Positions 7,586 to 16,863 are shown, counted from the first letter of the stretch. The stretch is 64,000 bases of DNA from CBDCUQ01 sp965222835 (GCA_965222835.1 CBDCUQ010000004.1:992001-1056000), one strand, 5' to 3'. Made by a program: numbers and translations. The notes: generated by a model from the sequence alone, not told the origin.

Positions 7586-8038
7586 ATGACGTCCCGAAAT
7601 TCAGTGGTTGGCGCGCACGGCGAGATGGTTGTGCGTGTCGCGCGGGCCTGGATCGGGACGCCCTATCACCATCAGGCGAGTGTGAAGGGTGTTGGGACCG
7701 ATTGCCTTGGGCTCATTCGCGGGGTGTTCCGTGAGGTCATGGGGTACGAAGCGGAGACGCCGCGGCCCTACACGCGGGATTGGGCCGAAGCCAGTGGTGA
7801 GGAGACGATGTTGGCGGCGGCTGGCCGCCATCTGTGCCCGGTCGCGGTGGCTGACGTAGCGCCCGGCGACGTTCTCATCTTCAGATTGCGGTCCAACACG
7901 GTGGCCAAGCACGCGGCGATCCTGGCGACGCCCGATACAATGGTCCACGCCATGGAAGGCGGCCCAGTTTCCGAGGTTGCTCTTTCGTCCTGGTGGCGCC
8001 GGCGCCTTGCGGGCGCTTTCGCATTTCCTGAGGTTTAA
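7586..8038 (+). CDS. NlpC/P60-type cell wall peptidase of the tail (g14)
   Basis: A 150-residue NlpC/P60 peptidase. The catalytic Cys is in GTDCLGLIRG (about residue 40) and the His in AKHAAILA (about residue 109); GDVLIF precedes it as in the family. In GTAs and lambda-like tails this enzyme is thought to loosen the recipient peptidoglycan at DNA delivery. It lies 77 bases after g13 and 5 bases before g15, so it is part of the same tail-tip block. Confidence 0.9.
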   Translation: MTSRNSVVGAHGEMVVRVARAWIGTPYHHQASVKGVGTDCLGLIRGVFREVMGYEAETPRPYTRDWAEASGEETMLAAAGRHLCPVAVADVAPGDVLIFRLRSNTVAKHAAILATPDTMVHAMEGGPVSEVALSSWWRRRLAGAFAFPEV

Positions 8039-8043
8039 GACGA

Positions 8044-11000
8044 ATGGCGACGCTTGCTCTTGCCGTTGCAGGCTCGGCGGTCGGTGGTGCGTTGCTCCCG
8101 GCCGGCGTGTCCGTGTTGGGCGCTACGCTTTCCGGTGCCGCGATCGGTGCGCAGGTTGGGGCGTTTGCGGGTTCTTATGTCGATCAGGCGTTGTTCGGAT
8201 CGTCGGGGCAGACGAAGCCGGTTGAAGGTCCTCGGCTTCGCGAACTGCATGTAATGGGTTCGAGTGAGGGCGACGCCATTCCCCGGCTTTATGGTCGCGC
8301 GCGCCTCGGCGGTCAGGTGATTTGGGCCGGCGATGTTGAAGAGCGTGTGATCAAGAGGACGTCGGGCGGGGGCGGGAGCGGTAAGGGGGGCGGCTCGTCC
8401 TCGGGGCAAGCTTCGACGTCGACGATTGAGTACCGCTACTTCGCGAACTTTGCGGTTGCGCTTTGCGAGGGCCCGATTTCGGGGATCGGGCGGGTGTGGG
8501 CGGATGGACAACGGATCAATATTTCGCGTCTCACGTATCGCCTCTACAAAGGTACGGAGACGCAGACCGCCGATAGCCTGATTTCTGCGAATCTGGGCGC
8601 AAGTGATGCACCCGCGTTTCGCGGTACGGCTTATGTCGTCTTTGAAGATTTGCCGCTTCGACGGTTCGGCAACCGTCTGCCGCAGCTTTCGTTCGAGGTC
8701 TATCGCACCGTCGAGCCGTTCGGAGAAGAGATCAAGGGCATCGTTGTCATCCCGGGTTCGGGCGAATTCGTCTATGCGACTGAGCCGGTGTCCAGTGATC
8801 TTGGTCTTGGACGATTTGAGACCATCAACGTACACACGCGCCAGGCCGATACGGACTGGGCCGCGTCGATCGATCAATTGGAGGCCACGCTTCCGAACGC
8901 GAAATCCGCGTCGTTGATCGTCAGCTGGTTCGGGGACGACTTGCGTGCCGGCTCGTGCCAACTAAAACCCGGTGTCGAACTGGCAAGCAAGGTTACAACG
9001 CCGCTCACGTGGAGCGTGGCCGGTCTGGGCCGCTCCGGGGCGCACGTCGTCAGTCTCAAAGATGGCCGGCCCGCGTTCGGGGGGACACCCTCCGACGATG
9101 TCGTCGTTCAGGCGATCCAGGACCTTACGGTGCGCGGTTTCGAGGTGGTTTATACGCCCTTCATTTTGATGGACATTCCTGACGGGAATACGCTGACCAA
9201 TCCCTATGACGGCAGTGGTTCGCAGCCGGTTTACCCCTGGCGCGGGCGCACTACGATCGACCCGGCTCCGGGACAGCCGGGTTCTCCGGATCAAACGCCT
9301 GCTGCTGCGACGCAGCTCGCGTCGTTTATCGGTACTGCCCAACCAAGTGATTTCTCGATTTCCGGAACATCCGTCATCTACAGCGGGCCGAATGAGTGGT
9401 CGTACCGGCGCATGGTTTTGCATCAGGCCTACTTGGCCAAGGCGGCGGGTGGTGTAACGGCGTTTCTGATCGGCACGGAGATGCGAGGGCTGACCTGGGT
9501 GCGCGATGGTGCAGCGAGCTATCCTTTTGTTGCGGCCCTTGAAACGCTTGCGAGCGATGTGAAGACGGTGCTCGGGGCGTCCACCAAGGTGACGTACGCC
9601 GCCGATTGGTCGGAGTACTTCGGACATCAACCCACCGACGGTAGCGGCGACGCCTACTTTCATCTCGATCCCCTGTGGGCGTCGTCTTCGATCGATGCGA
9701 TCGGCATTGATCTTTATTGGCCGCTTGCGGATTGGCGCGATGGCACGTCGCATCTCGACTACTTGGCCGGCGCGCGCTCTACTTACGACCTCGACTACCT
9801 CCGCGCGAATGTCACGGGTGGCGAAGGCTTCGACTGGTACTACGCGTCGAGTGCTGACCGGGATGCTCAGATCCGCACGCCGATCACGGACGGGTCCGGC
9901 AAGCCGTGGGTGTTTCGCTTCAAAGACATCAAGTCGTGGTGGGAGAACCAACATTTCGACAGACCGGGCGGAGTCGAAAGCGCGACGCCGACGTCCTGGG
10001 TTCCGGAATCGAAACCGTTTTGGTTTATGGAGGTGGGCTGTCCAGCTGCGGATCGCGGGGCAAACCAACCCAATGTCTTCGTTGATCCGAAGAGCTCGGA
10101 GACGGCGCTGCCCTATTATTCGCGGGGGACACGCGACGACCTTGTTCAACGCCGGTATTTGCGTGCGCTCATTCAGGCCTTTGATCCTGCCAGCACTGGA
10201 TATATTGCGGGCGCCAATCCGATCTCATCGGTGACCAGCGAGCGGATGGTCGATCTTTCGCGTATTCATGTCTACTGCTGGGATGCGCGGCCGTTCCCGG
10301 AGTTTCCGTACAACGCCGATGTGTGGGGGGATGCCGACAATTGGCGGCTGGGTCATTGGTTGAACGGCCGGTTCGCCAGTGGGCCCTTGGCGGAGACCGT
10401 GTCGCGTATTCTCGAAGACTATGGCTTTTCGGATTTCGAGGCGGGTGCGCTCAATGGCAGCGTGCCGGGCTACGTGATCGATCGCGTGATGCCGGTGCGG
10501 GATGCGCTGCAGCCGCTTGAGCTTGCCTATTTCTTCGACAGCATCGAAAGCGGGGGACTGATCGTCTTCCGCCCGCGGGGCGGGGAGCCGCCGGTTTCGA
10601 CGTATGACGAGGATGCACTTGTTGAGGAAAAGCCCGCTTCGGCGCTGCTCACCCTCGCGCGTGGGCAGGAAACGGAACTTCCTGCATCGGCGAAGATTGC
10701 GCACATTTCCGGTGACGGCGACTATCAGCAGGCCGTTGCTGAAGCGCGTCGGCTAACAGGCGCCAGTGGGCGGACGTCGCTCGCAGATCTGCCGATCGTG
10801 CTTGAGGCTGAGCGGGCCCGCGAAGTGGCTGAATCTTGGTTGTACGAGACCTGGTCCGCGCGTGAGCGCGCACATTTTGCTTTGCCGCCGAGCGCGCTGG
10901 CACTCGAGCCGGGTGATAGCCTGGTGCTCGATACAGATGGGGGTGATCGCCAGATCCGGATTACGGAGATCAGCGATTTTGGGGCGCGTGGGATCGAGGC

Positions 11001-12009
11001 CCGCGCGCTTGATCCTGACGTTTATACGGCTATCCCGGCCGCCGCCCGACGCCCGCCTTCGTCGGAGCCGCCGGTTGCTGGCAAGCCGCTCGTCGAGTTT
11101 CTCGATCTTCCGCTGTTGCGTGGCGACGAACCTGTCGAGGCCGGCTATGTAGCGGCGCTGCAGACACCGTGGCCGGGGAGCGTTGCCGTTTATGGTTCGC
11201 CTGAAACGACTGGCTATGTTTTGAAAGCCCTTGTGGCTGCGCCCGCCATTATGGGTGTGACGCTCGATGCTCTGGATCTGGGACCAACCGCTGTGATCGA
11301 CCGGGCTGCGCGTGTGCGGGTTCTTGTCGATGGCGGCGATCTGGTTTCGGTTTCACGGTTGCAGCTTCTTTCCGGCCAGAACATCGCCGCGCTACAGAAC
11401 GCAGACGGCGAATGGGAGATCATCCAGTTCGAAACGGCGACACTCACCGGTACGTCGACCTACGAGCTTTCGGGATTGATCCGCGGTCAGGCCGGGAGCG
11501 AGCTTCAAATGCGCTCGCCCTTGGCTGCCGGGGCGCGGTTTGTTTTGCTGACGGAGGACATTGCCCGCGTCGATCTGACATCGAGTGAAGTTGGCTTGGC
11601 GCTCAACTGGCGGGTCGGTCCGGCGAGCCGGGACATAGGTGATGCGTCTTATGAAGACCGCCAGCACACGTTTGATGGCGTTGGTATGAAGCCATTTGCA
11701 CCAGTGCATGTGCGGGGCGTGCGCGATGCCGGGGATCTTACGATCACCTGGGTGCGCCGGACGCGGGCGGGTGGCGACAACTGGGATTCTGTCGAGGTTC
11801 CACTGGGCGAGGCAAGCGAAGCCTACGAGGTGGATATTCTCGACGGGAGCGTCGTGAAGCGGACAATTTCGGTCACGGCGCCCACGGCGACATACACGGC
11901 GGCGGATCAGGTTGCCGATTTCGGCTCGGCGCAGGCCTCATACGCGATCAACGTCTACCAGCTTAGTGACGTGTATGGGCGGGGCAGTGCGGCTGCCGCC
12001 GCCGTATAG
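8044..12009 (+). CDS. Giant tail-tip protein with TIM-barrel-like domain (g15)
   Basis: A 1321-residue protein similar in length to the R. capsulatus GTA g15 'megatron'. The N-terminus is Gly/Ala-rich with a membrane-like stretch (residues 1-60). A Gly/Ser-rich linker follows at about 108-122. A GTA TIM-barrel-like (glycoside hydrolase-like) domain spans roughly residues 430-740 (with VTYAADWSEYFG and IDAIGIDLYWPL), and a tail fibre/phage-tail-3 type domain follows around 780-1000 (LALEPGDSLVLDTDGG). The protein forms the tip that contacts and penetrates the recipient envelope. The frame is uninterrupted. Confidence 0.92.
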   Translation: MATLALAVAGSAVGGALLPAGVSVLGATLSGAAIGAQVGAFAGSYVDQALFGSSGQTKPVEGPRLRELHVMGSSEGDAIPRLYGRARLGGQVIWAGDVEERVIKRTSGGGGSGKGGGSSSGQASTSTIEYRYFANFAVALCEGPISGIGRVWADGQRINISRLTYRLYKGTETQTADSLISANLGASDAPAFRGTAYVVFEDLPLRRFGNRLPQLSFEVYRTVEPFGEEIKGIVVIPGSGEFVYATEPVSSDLGLGRFETINVHTRQADTDWAASIDQLEATLPNAKSASLIVSWFGDDLRAGSCQLKPGVELASKVTTPLTWSVAGLGRSGAHVVSLKDGRPAFGGTPSDDVVVQAIQDLTVRGFEVVYTPFILMDIPDGNTLTNPYDGSGSQPVYPWRGRTTIDPAPGQPGSPDQTPAAATQLASFIGTAQPSDFSISGTSVIYSGPNEWSYRRMVLHQAYLAKAAGGVTAFLIGTEMRGLTWVRDGAASYPFVAALETLASDVKTVLGASTKVTYAADWSEYFGHQPTDGSGDAYFHLDPLWASSSIDAIGIDLYWPLADWRDGTSHLDYLAGARSTYDLDYLRANVTGGEGFDWYYASSADRDAQIRTPITDGSGKPWVFRFKDIKSWWENQHFDRPGGVESATPTSWVPESKPFWFMEVGCPAADRGANQPNVFVDPKSSETALPYYSRGTRDDLVQRRYLRALIQAFDPASTGYIAGANPISSVTSERMVDLSRIHVYCWDARPFPEFPYNADVWGDADNWRLGHWLNGRFASGPLAETVSRILEDYGFSDFEAGALNGSVPGYVIDRVMPVRDALQPLELAYFFDSIESGGLIVFRPRGGEPPVSTYDEDALVEEKPASALLTLARGQETELPASAKIAHISGDGDYQQAVAEARRLTGASGRTSLADLPIVLEAERAREVAESWLYETWSARERAHFALPPSALALEPGDSLVLDTDGGDRQIRITEISDFGARGIEARALDPDVYTAIPAAARRPPSSEPPVAGKPLVEFLDLPLLRGDEPVEAGYVAALQTPWPGSVAVYGSPETTGYVLKALVAAPAIMGVTLDALDLGPTAVIDRAARVRVLVDGGDLVSVSRLQLLSGQNIAALQNADGEWEIIQFETATLTGTSTYELSGLIRGQAGSELQMRSPLAAGARFVLLTEDIARVDLTSSEVGLALNWRVGPASRDIGDASYEDRQHTFDGVGMKPFAPVHVRGVRDAGDLTITWVRRTRAGGDNWDSVEVPLGEASEAYEVDILDGSVVKRTISVTAPTATYTAADQVADFGSAQASYAINVYQLSDVYGRGSAAAAAV

Positions 12010-12063
12010 CGGATCGTTGCTGTCGCCGTGCATTCTTTGGCTTCTTCGGAACGAGTTGCGATT

Positions 12064-13380
12064 ATGGACCAGCCAAAGTGGATGGTTGAGGCGTGGCGTC
12101 TTCTGGGTGAGCGTGAGGTCGCGGGGCGACGCGATAACCCTGACATCGTCGCGCTCTATCGTGATGCCGGCCACCCAAAGATCGATAACGACGAAGTGGC
12201 ATGGTGTGCGGCTTTTGCCGGCGCTTGTCTTGTGCGTGCCGGGGTTTCGGGAACCCGGTCGCTGATGGCGCGGTCCTACCTCAAGTGGGGCGTGGCCTTG
12301 AGCGAGGGCAGGCTGGGCGCCGTTACAGTGCTGACCCGCGGCGCCAATCCCGCATACGGTCATGTCGGCTTTTGGATCGGGGAGACGCGTTCGCGCGTCA
12401 TCCTTTTGGGTGGAAACCAAGGGGATGCCGTTTCGGTTTCGGCGTTTGATCGCGGACGGCTCTTGGGTTTCAGGTGGCCGACGGAGAACGCGTCACAAAC
12501 CAGCGATGCCGCGGCGAAAGCGGTTTTTGAGAGGGCGCTCGCGCATGTTCTGGAAATGGAAGGCGGCTTTAGCGATGACCGTTATGATCCCGGGGGGGCC
12601 ACCAACTTCGGTATCACGATCGGCGACTATGCGCGCTGGCGGCAGATTTCGCTCAACTCCAACAACTACGCGCACATTCGTGAAGAGCTGCGCCACATCG
12701 CGCCGGAAACTGTGCGCAGCATTTATGAGAAGCGTTACTGGGAACCGGCCGGTTGCGCGGAGATGCCTGCAGGGCTGGCGTTGATGCATTTCGATGCCGG
12801 CGTCAATCACGGCATCGGGACGGCGATCCGCATCCTACAAGCGGCTCTGGGGGTGGACGCCGATGGTGAGATTGGTCCGATTACGCGCCGCGCTATTCGA
12901 GAGAAAAATATGAAACGTACGCTTGAGCGTTACGCCGACGGCCGCCGCCGGCGCTACCGGTCGCTATCTCACTTCTGGCGGTTTGGCCGTGGCTGGCTGC
13001 GCCGTGTCGACAAGACGCTGGAACGTGCTTTGGACGAAACCGCTCAGTCCAGGCGCACGACGCCCTCTTCCGGAGCAACTCAGAAAGGACAATCCATGGC
13101 TACGGACACGTCTAAAAAGTCTGGGCAGGCCCCAGCAAAATGGTGGGGCTCGTCCTTGACCATCTGGGGGGCGATCGTAACGGCACTTGCGGCGGTGCTG
13201 CCCGCCATCGGTCCGGCTTTCGGGTTGGACATTACGGCGGAAATTGTCCGAGATCTCGGTCAGCAGCTCTTGGCGATCTTCCAAGGTATTGCAGCGCTGA
13301 TCGGTACGATTATGACGCTTTACGGTCGCGTTCGTGCGACCCAGCCCCTCGAACGCAGGTTTGTGAGCGTCAAGCTCTAG
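12064..13380 (+). CDS. Lysis protein: CHAP-like + GH108 muramidase + holin-like tail
   Basis: A 438-residue product with three parts in one frame. Residues 3-140 are a TIGR02594-type amidase/endopeptidase (WCAAF with Cys48; GHVGFW with His100). Residues 155-320 are a GH108 N-acetylmuramidase (EGGFSDDRYDPGGATNFGIT with Glu166) with its C-terminal peptidoglycan-binding part (GVDADGEIGPITRRAI, GRGWLRRVD). Residues 345-438 are a holin-like segment with two hydrophobic helices. An internal ATG (residue 345, position 13096) has its own AAAGGA site, so a separate 94-residue holin could also be made. The start at 12064 is chosen because its product begins like TIGR02594; a GTG at 12028 is possible. 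It follows g15 by 54 bases. Confidence 0.85.
   Translation: MDQPKWMVEAWRLLGEREVAGRRDNPDIVALYRDAGHPKIDNDEVAWCAAFAGACLVRAGVSGTRSLMARSYLKWGVALSEGRLGAVTVLTRGANPAYGHVGFWIGETRSRVILLGGNQGDAVSVSAFDRGRLLGFRWPTENASQTSDAAAKAVFERALAHVLEMEGGFSDDRYDPGGATNFGITIGDYARWRQISLNSNNYAHIREELRHIAPETVRSIYEKRYWEPAGCAEMPAGLALMHFDAGVNHGIGTAIRILQAALGVDADGEIGPITRRAIREKNMKRTLERYADGRRRRYRSLSHFWRFGRGWLRRVDKTLERALDETAQSRRTTPSSGATQKGQSMATDTSKKSGQAPAKWWGSSLTIWGAIVTALAAVLPAIGPAFGLDITAEIVRDLGQQLLAIFQGIAALIGTIMTLYGRVRATQPLERRFVSVKL
13084..13098 (+). promoter_or_regulatory. Internal ribosome site and ATG for the holin-like segment
   Basis: The hexamer AAAGGA at 13084-13089 stands 6 bases before an in-frame ATG at 13096, inside the lysis gene and exactly at the junction of the muramidase and the holin-like segment. 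The geometry is that of a normal gene start. It suggests that the downstream part was, or still is, an independent gene. Confidence 0.6.
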
Positions 13381-13416
13381 AACACGTCCGGCCAAGCCGG
13401 ACTCGCCTGGCCCACC

Positions 13417-13472
13417 CGCTCCCCTCCCGGCCACCCATAGCGATGATGAATTGGGTGGCCGGGAGGGGAGCG
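13417..13472. repeat. Long palindrome, copy 1 (21-bp stem, 14-base loop)
   Basis: A perfect 21-bp inverted repeat begins 37 bases after the stop of the lysis gene. The loop is TAGCGATGATGAAT. The inner stem CCGGCCACCCA and the 14-base loop recur at 21122-21171 with loop TGGCGATGATAGTT. There is no proper T-run, so this is either a terminator of unusual form or a dispersed palindromic repeat family placed after genes. Confidence 0.75.
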
Positions 13473-13561
13473 CGGTTTGTTCGGATCACATCAGACAGGC
13501 TCTAACCGTTAACCGTTCATGGCGGGTTCAGGCGCCGAACCATAGTTTTTCCCATTGACTT

Positions 13562-13879
13562 ATGGAGACCTTGGTGCGGCGCATTCTGTATACAACTTTG
13601 GTCGCTTCGGCCGTATTTGCGGGGAGCTATGGCTTCGGCGCGGCCAAAAAGCTGAAGTGCATTTCGGACTGGTCGGTGGCCGCACCGATCGTGAAGAAAG
13701 AAGGGCTTGTTGCCGTTGAAACTTTGTCAAAGGCGGCTCCGTCAAAGTTCGATGGGGATATTGTCAAGGCCACGCTGTGCCGTGAAAACGACGCCTATGT
13801 CTTCCAGCTTGTGTTGAAGGGCGCTGGTGGCCAGTTAAGGAGTCTCACGGTTGATGCCCGCCGTCCCTTCGGGCGCTAG
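13562..13879 (+). CDS. Small secreted protein upstream of two-component genes (FeuN-like)
   Basis: A 105-residue protein with a signal peptide (RRILYTTLVASAVFAGSYGFGA, residues 6-27) and a small periplasmic domain with two cysteines. The C-terminal part, YVFQLVLKGAGGQLRSLTVDA, resembles a PepSY-type hairpin. It lies 76 bases before a response regulator/kinase pair. In Sinorhizobium meliloti the small periplasmic inhibitor FeuN precedes feuP and feuQ, and I infer the same role here: holding the kinase in check. The family call rests on size, location signal and gene order, not on clear sequence identity. Confidence 0.55.
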   Translation: METLVRRILYTTLVASAVFAGSYGFGAAKKLKCISDWSVAAPIVKKEGLVAVETLSKAAPSKFDGDIVKATLCRENDAYVFQLVLKGAGGQLRSLTVDARRPFGR

Positions 13880-13955
13880 GCGAGCGCGTGCCGTGGGGCT
13901 ATACTCGGGGCGCGTGCCCATTGGCGCGAGCAGAAACGGACCTTAAGGATCAGCG

Positions 13956-14627
13956 GTGCGCATACTCGTCGTAGAGGACGACAAGGACCTCAACCGCCAA
14001 CTCGTTGCGGCGCTTACGGATTCAGGATATGCCGTCGATACGGCGTTCGACGGTGAGGAAGGCTACTTCCTGGGCGATACTGAACCCTATGACATGATCG
14101 TTCTCGACCTCGGTCTGCCGAAAATGGACGGTATTTCGGTGCTGGAGCAATGGCGCCGGGCCTCTCGCAATATGCCGGTCATTATTCTGACCGCGCGCGA
14201 CCGGTGGAGCGACAAAGTCGCGGGGATGGACGCGGGTGCGGACGATTATGTCGCCAAGCCTTTCCATATGGAGGAGCTTTTGGCGCGTGTTCGTGCCCAG
14301 GTGCGCCGTGCGACCGGGCACGCCAAGAGCGAGATCGAGTGCGGCCCGTTGCGGCTCGATACCAAGACGGCGCGCGTCACCTGCGACGGTCAGCAGATTA
14401 AACTCACCTCGCATGAGTACAGGCTTCTCGCCTATCTGATGCATCACGGCAGCAGAGTGGTGTCGCGGACCGAGCTCGTCGAGCACATGTACGAGCAAGA
14501 CTTTGATCGCGACAGTAATACAATCGAGGTTTTTATCGGCCGGTTGCGTAAGAAGATCCCGTCCGATCTCATTGAGACAGTGCGCGGTCTCGGCTACCGG
14601 ATGAATCCGGGTAGCGATGCAGCTTAA
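13956..14627 (+). CDS. OmpR/PhoP-type response regulator (FeuP-like)
   Basis: A 223-residue response regulator with a GTG start. The receiver domain (1-115) has the acidic pair at residues 8-9, the phosphorylation site Asp51 (IVLDLGLP) and Lys101 (VAKPF). The C-terminal winged helix (125-218) has the OmpR-type pattern LTSHEYRLLAYLM, NTIEVFIGRLRKKI and VRGLGYR. The gene overlaps the kinase gene by 11 bases. With the secreted small protein in front, the set resembles FeuN-FeuP-FeuQ, which in rhizobia controls cyclic glucan export genes; target genes here are unknown. Confidence 0.9.
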   Translation: MRILVVEDDKDLNRQLVAALTDSGYAVDTAFDGEEGYFLGDTEPYDMIVLDLGLPKMDGISVLEQWRRASRNMPVIILTARDRWSDKVAGMDAGADDYVAKPFHMEELLARVRAQVRRATGHAKSEIECGPLRLDTKTARVTCDGQQIKLTSHEYRLLAYLMHHGSRVVSRTELVEHMYEQDFDRDSNTIEVFIGRLRKKIPSDLIETVRGLGYRMNPGSDAA

Positions 14628-15999
14628 CTCACTTTCCACCCGTCTTATTGCCGCGCTTGTTGCGTGGACATTGATTGCGCTGCCGGCTGCCGGCTTCCTC
14701 ATCTACCGTCTTTATCGCAGCGATGTGCAAGGTGCGTTCGACGGTGAGATCGAAAAGCTCGCCAACGCGATTGCGTTGGATGCGATGGAGGGTGCCGGAT
14801 CGGATCCCGTTACGCCCAGCAATTCCTACCAGCCGTTCTTCGAGACGACCAACTCGGGTTGGTATTGGCAGGTGAAGCCACTCGATGATCCTGAGGGGAA
14901 GCGACTCGTGTCGGCGTCTCTTGCGACGGCGACGATCCAATCTCCTATCGAGCTTGGTGTGGAAGCAGAAGACAACGGCACGAGGTGGATGGTGGGGGAA
15001 GGGCCACTCGGCGAGCCGCTGCGGATTGTCGAGATCGTCGACACCGTCGGACACGTGGAGAACGGTCCGCGCTACTCCATCATTGTCGCCGGACCGTGGG
15101 AATGGTTGACAAGCAAGCTGCAAAGTTTCTTGGCGCGGTTGACGCAGGCGCTGGCGCTCACGGGTGCCGGACTTCTCGCCGTTACGCTGTTTCAGGTCCG
15201 CTTTGGTCTTCTGCCATTGAAGCGTATCGAGCAGGGCTTATCCGCCATCCGCTCGGGTGAGGCTTCGAAGCTTGAGGGCGACATTCCCGCAGAGATCGAA
15301 CCGCTGCAACAGGAGCTCAATGCGCTCATTGACTCCAATCAGACCATTATTGATCGGGCGCGGACCCAGGTTGGCAATCTCGCGCATGCGCTCAAGACGC
15401 CGCTTGCGGTCATCACAAACGAGGCGCGGGAGGCAAAGTCGGAACTCGGCGGCAAGGTGGCCGAGCAAGCCGAGATCATGCGCCATCAGGTCAACTACTA
15501 TCTTGACCGTGCGCGGGTCGCCGCGCGGGCTGGCGTCATCGGCCGGTCTACAGAGATTGCGCCGGTGGTCGAACCCCTTGTGCGGGCTCTAGAGCGGATC
15601 CACCGGGAGAAGGACATCGCGATCGATGTGACCTGTCCGGAGGATGTCCGATTTCAGGGCGAGAAGCACGACCTGGAGGAGATGCTCGGTAATCTCTTGG
15701 ACAATGCGTGCAAGTGGGCCAAACGCTCGGTCAGCCTTGCGGTCTCGGTGGAGGCGAGCGAAGGGCGGGCTGACGGCAAGCAGGTCAAGATCACGGTTGA
15801 GGATGATGGTCCGGGGGTAACTGATGAGCAGCTCAAGACGATCGGCAAGCGCGGGCAGCGTCTTGACGAGACCAAGCCGGGGTCCGGTCTTGGCCTTTCG
15901 ATCGTCTCCGACCTTGTTCAATCCTATCGGGGTACGCTGACTTTGGGACGGGCCAAGAGGGGCGGTCTTTCGGCAACACTGGCGCTTCCGGCCGCCTGA
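14617..15999 (+). CDS. Sensor histidine kinase (FeuQ/PhoQ-like)
   Basis: A 460-residue membrane kinase. One membrane helix lies at about residues 10-31 and a second at about 174-194, which leaves a periplasmic sensor domain of about 140 residues. The phosphoacceptor is His257 in GNLAHALKTPLAVI. The catalytic domain has the N box (MLGNLLDNACKWA), G1 (VEDDGPGVT) and G2 (GSGLGLSIV). The start overlaps the regulator gene. The large periplasmic domain could be what the upstream small secreted protein contacts. Confidence 0.9.
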   Translation: MQLNSLSTRLIAALVAWTLIALPAAGFLIYRLYRSDVQGAFDGEIEKLANAIALDAMEGAGSDPVTPSNSYQPFFETTNSGWYWQVKPLDDPEGKRLVSASLATATIQSPIELGVEAEDNGTRWMVGEGPLGEPLRIVEIVDTVGHVENGPRYSIIVAGPWEWLTSKLQSFLARLTQALALTGAGLLAVTLFQVRFGLLPLKRIEQGLSAIRSGEASKLEGDIPAEIEPLQQELNALIDSNQTIIDRARTQVGNLAHALKTPLAVITNEAREAKSELGGKVAEQAEIMRHQVNYYLDRARVAARAGVIGRSTEIAPVVEPLVRALERIHREKDIAIDVTCPEDVRFQGEKHDLEEMLGNLLDNACKWAKRSVSLAVSVEASEGRADGKQVKITVEDDGPGVTDEQLKTIGKRGQRLDETKPGSGLGLSIVSDLVQSYRGTLTLGRAKRGGLSATLALPAA

Positions 16000-16172
16000 A
16001 CGTGAATTACACAGGTTATCCGCCAATTTGTCGGGCAAAACCGCCGAATTTTCGCCTGAATCGAGGTGGAAACGAGGTTGGGATTGTGCTTCAACACGGG
16101 GAGTGTCGCGTTCATCAGCCAAGATAATTTGGCTCCCCGCGCACGATCGCGGAACAACACATGAGGTCATCC

Positions 16173-16646
16173 ATGCGCACAACGCGCATTATCACACTCA
16201 TATCGGCACTGTCGTTGCTCGTCGCCGGTTGCGGACCCAACGGTCCGAACAAGGCAGATACCGGACTTGCCGTTGGTGCGGTCGCCGGCGGTATTCTGGG
16301 AAATCAGTTCGGCAAGGGAAAAGGCAAAGTCGCGACGACGGCCATCGGTGCCGTGATCGGTGGCATTGTTGGTAGCGAGATCGGACGGTCTATGGATCAG
16401 CAGGATCGCATGCTGGCCCAGCAGGCTGAGTACGATGCGCTTGAGCGTGGTCAATCGGGTGTTGCCCGCCAGTGGCGCAATCCGGACAACGGCCGCTACG
16501 GTGAGGTCGTGCCGACTCGGCCTTACAAGCGTGGCAATCTCGACTGCCGCGACTATGCCCACAAGATTTACATCGATGGGCGGCCACAGACTCTCAAAGG
16601 AACGGCGTGCCGCAATCCGGATGGCACCTGGACCAACGTGACCTAG
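16173..16646 (+). CDS. Glycine-zipper outer membrane lipoprotein (17 kDa antigen type)
   Basis: A 157-residue lipoprotein. The lipobox is LLVAGC (Cys about residue 18), followed by a glycine-zipper segment (LAVGAVAGGILGNQFGKG and TAIGAVIGGIVGSEIG, about residues 31-71) and a C-terminal domain with two cysteines and the pattern CRNPDGTW typical of the RT0821/Lpp0805 surface protein family. Such proteins sit in the outer membrane; their exact role is unclear. The ATG at 16173 is preferred over 16161 because it has GAGGT at a good distance. A strong terminator follows. Confidence 0.82.
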   Translation: MRTTRIITLISALSLLVAGCGPNGPNKADTGLAVGAVAGGILGNQFGKGKGKVATTAIGAVIGGIVGSEIGRSMDQQDRMLAQQAEYDALERGQSGVARQWRNPDNGRYGEVVPTRPYKRGNLDCRDYAHKIYIDGRPQTLKGTACRNPDGTWTNVT

Positions 16647-16676
16647 AGACACATCCGCTTGTCTTCGATTTCTTGA

Positions 16677-16716
16677 GCGCCCCCGGGGATCATCCCGGGG
16701 GCGCTTTATTTGTTTT
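16677..16716 (+). terminator. Rho-independent terminator after the lipoprotein gene
   Basis: An 11-bp perfect GC stem (16677-16687 with 16694-16704) with loop GATCAT is followed by TTTATTTGTTTT. This is a textbook intrinsic terminator on the + strand and separates the lipoprotein gene from the ccm operon. Confidence 0.92.
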
Positions 16717-16863
16717 GGCAGTCGAATTGCCTTAACCATCGGTCTTGTGATGCGCGGGTTGGGAGGCACTGGCCGCGACAGATGGGCCAGTGATGCGCTC
16801 AGGCCTTGTAACCGCCGTTTGCCGCTTCTATTCAACAGGGGACGTCGAGCATTGGACTGAGGC

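Noticed and set aside
8962..10149. A 395-codon antisense ORF within g15
   Set aside because: Shadow of a strongly coding + strand gene; no start signal.
13501..13530. CtrA site suggested by TTAACC repeats
   Set aside because: Only half-sites are seen; the full TTAA-N7-TTAA spacing is not met.
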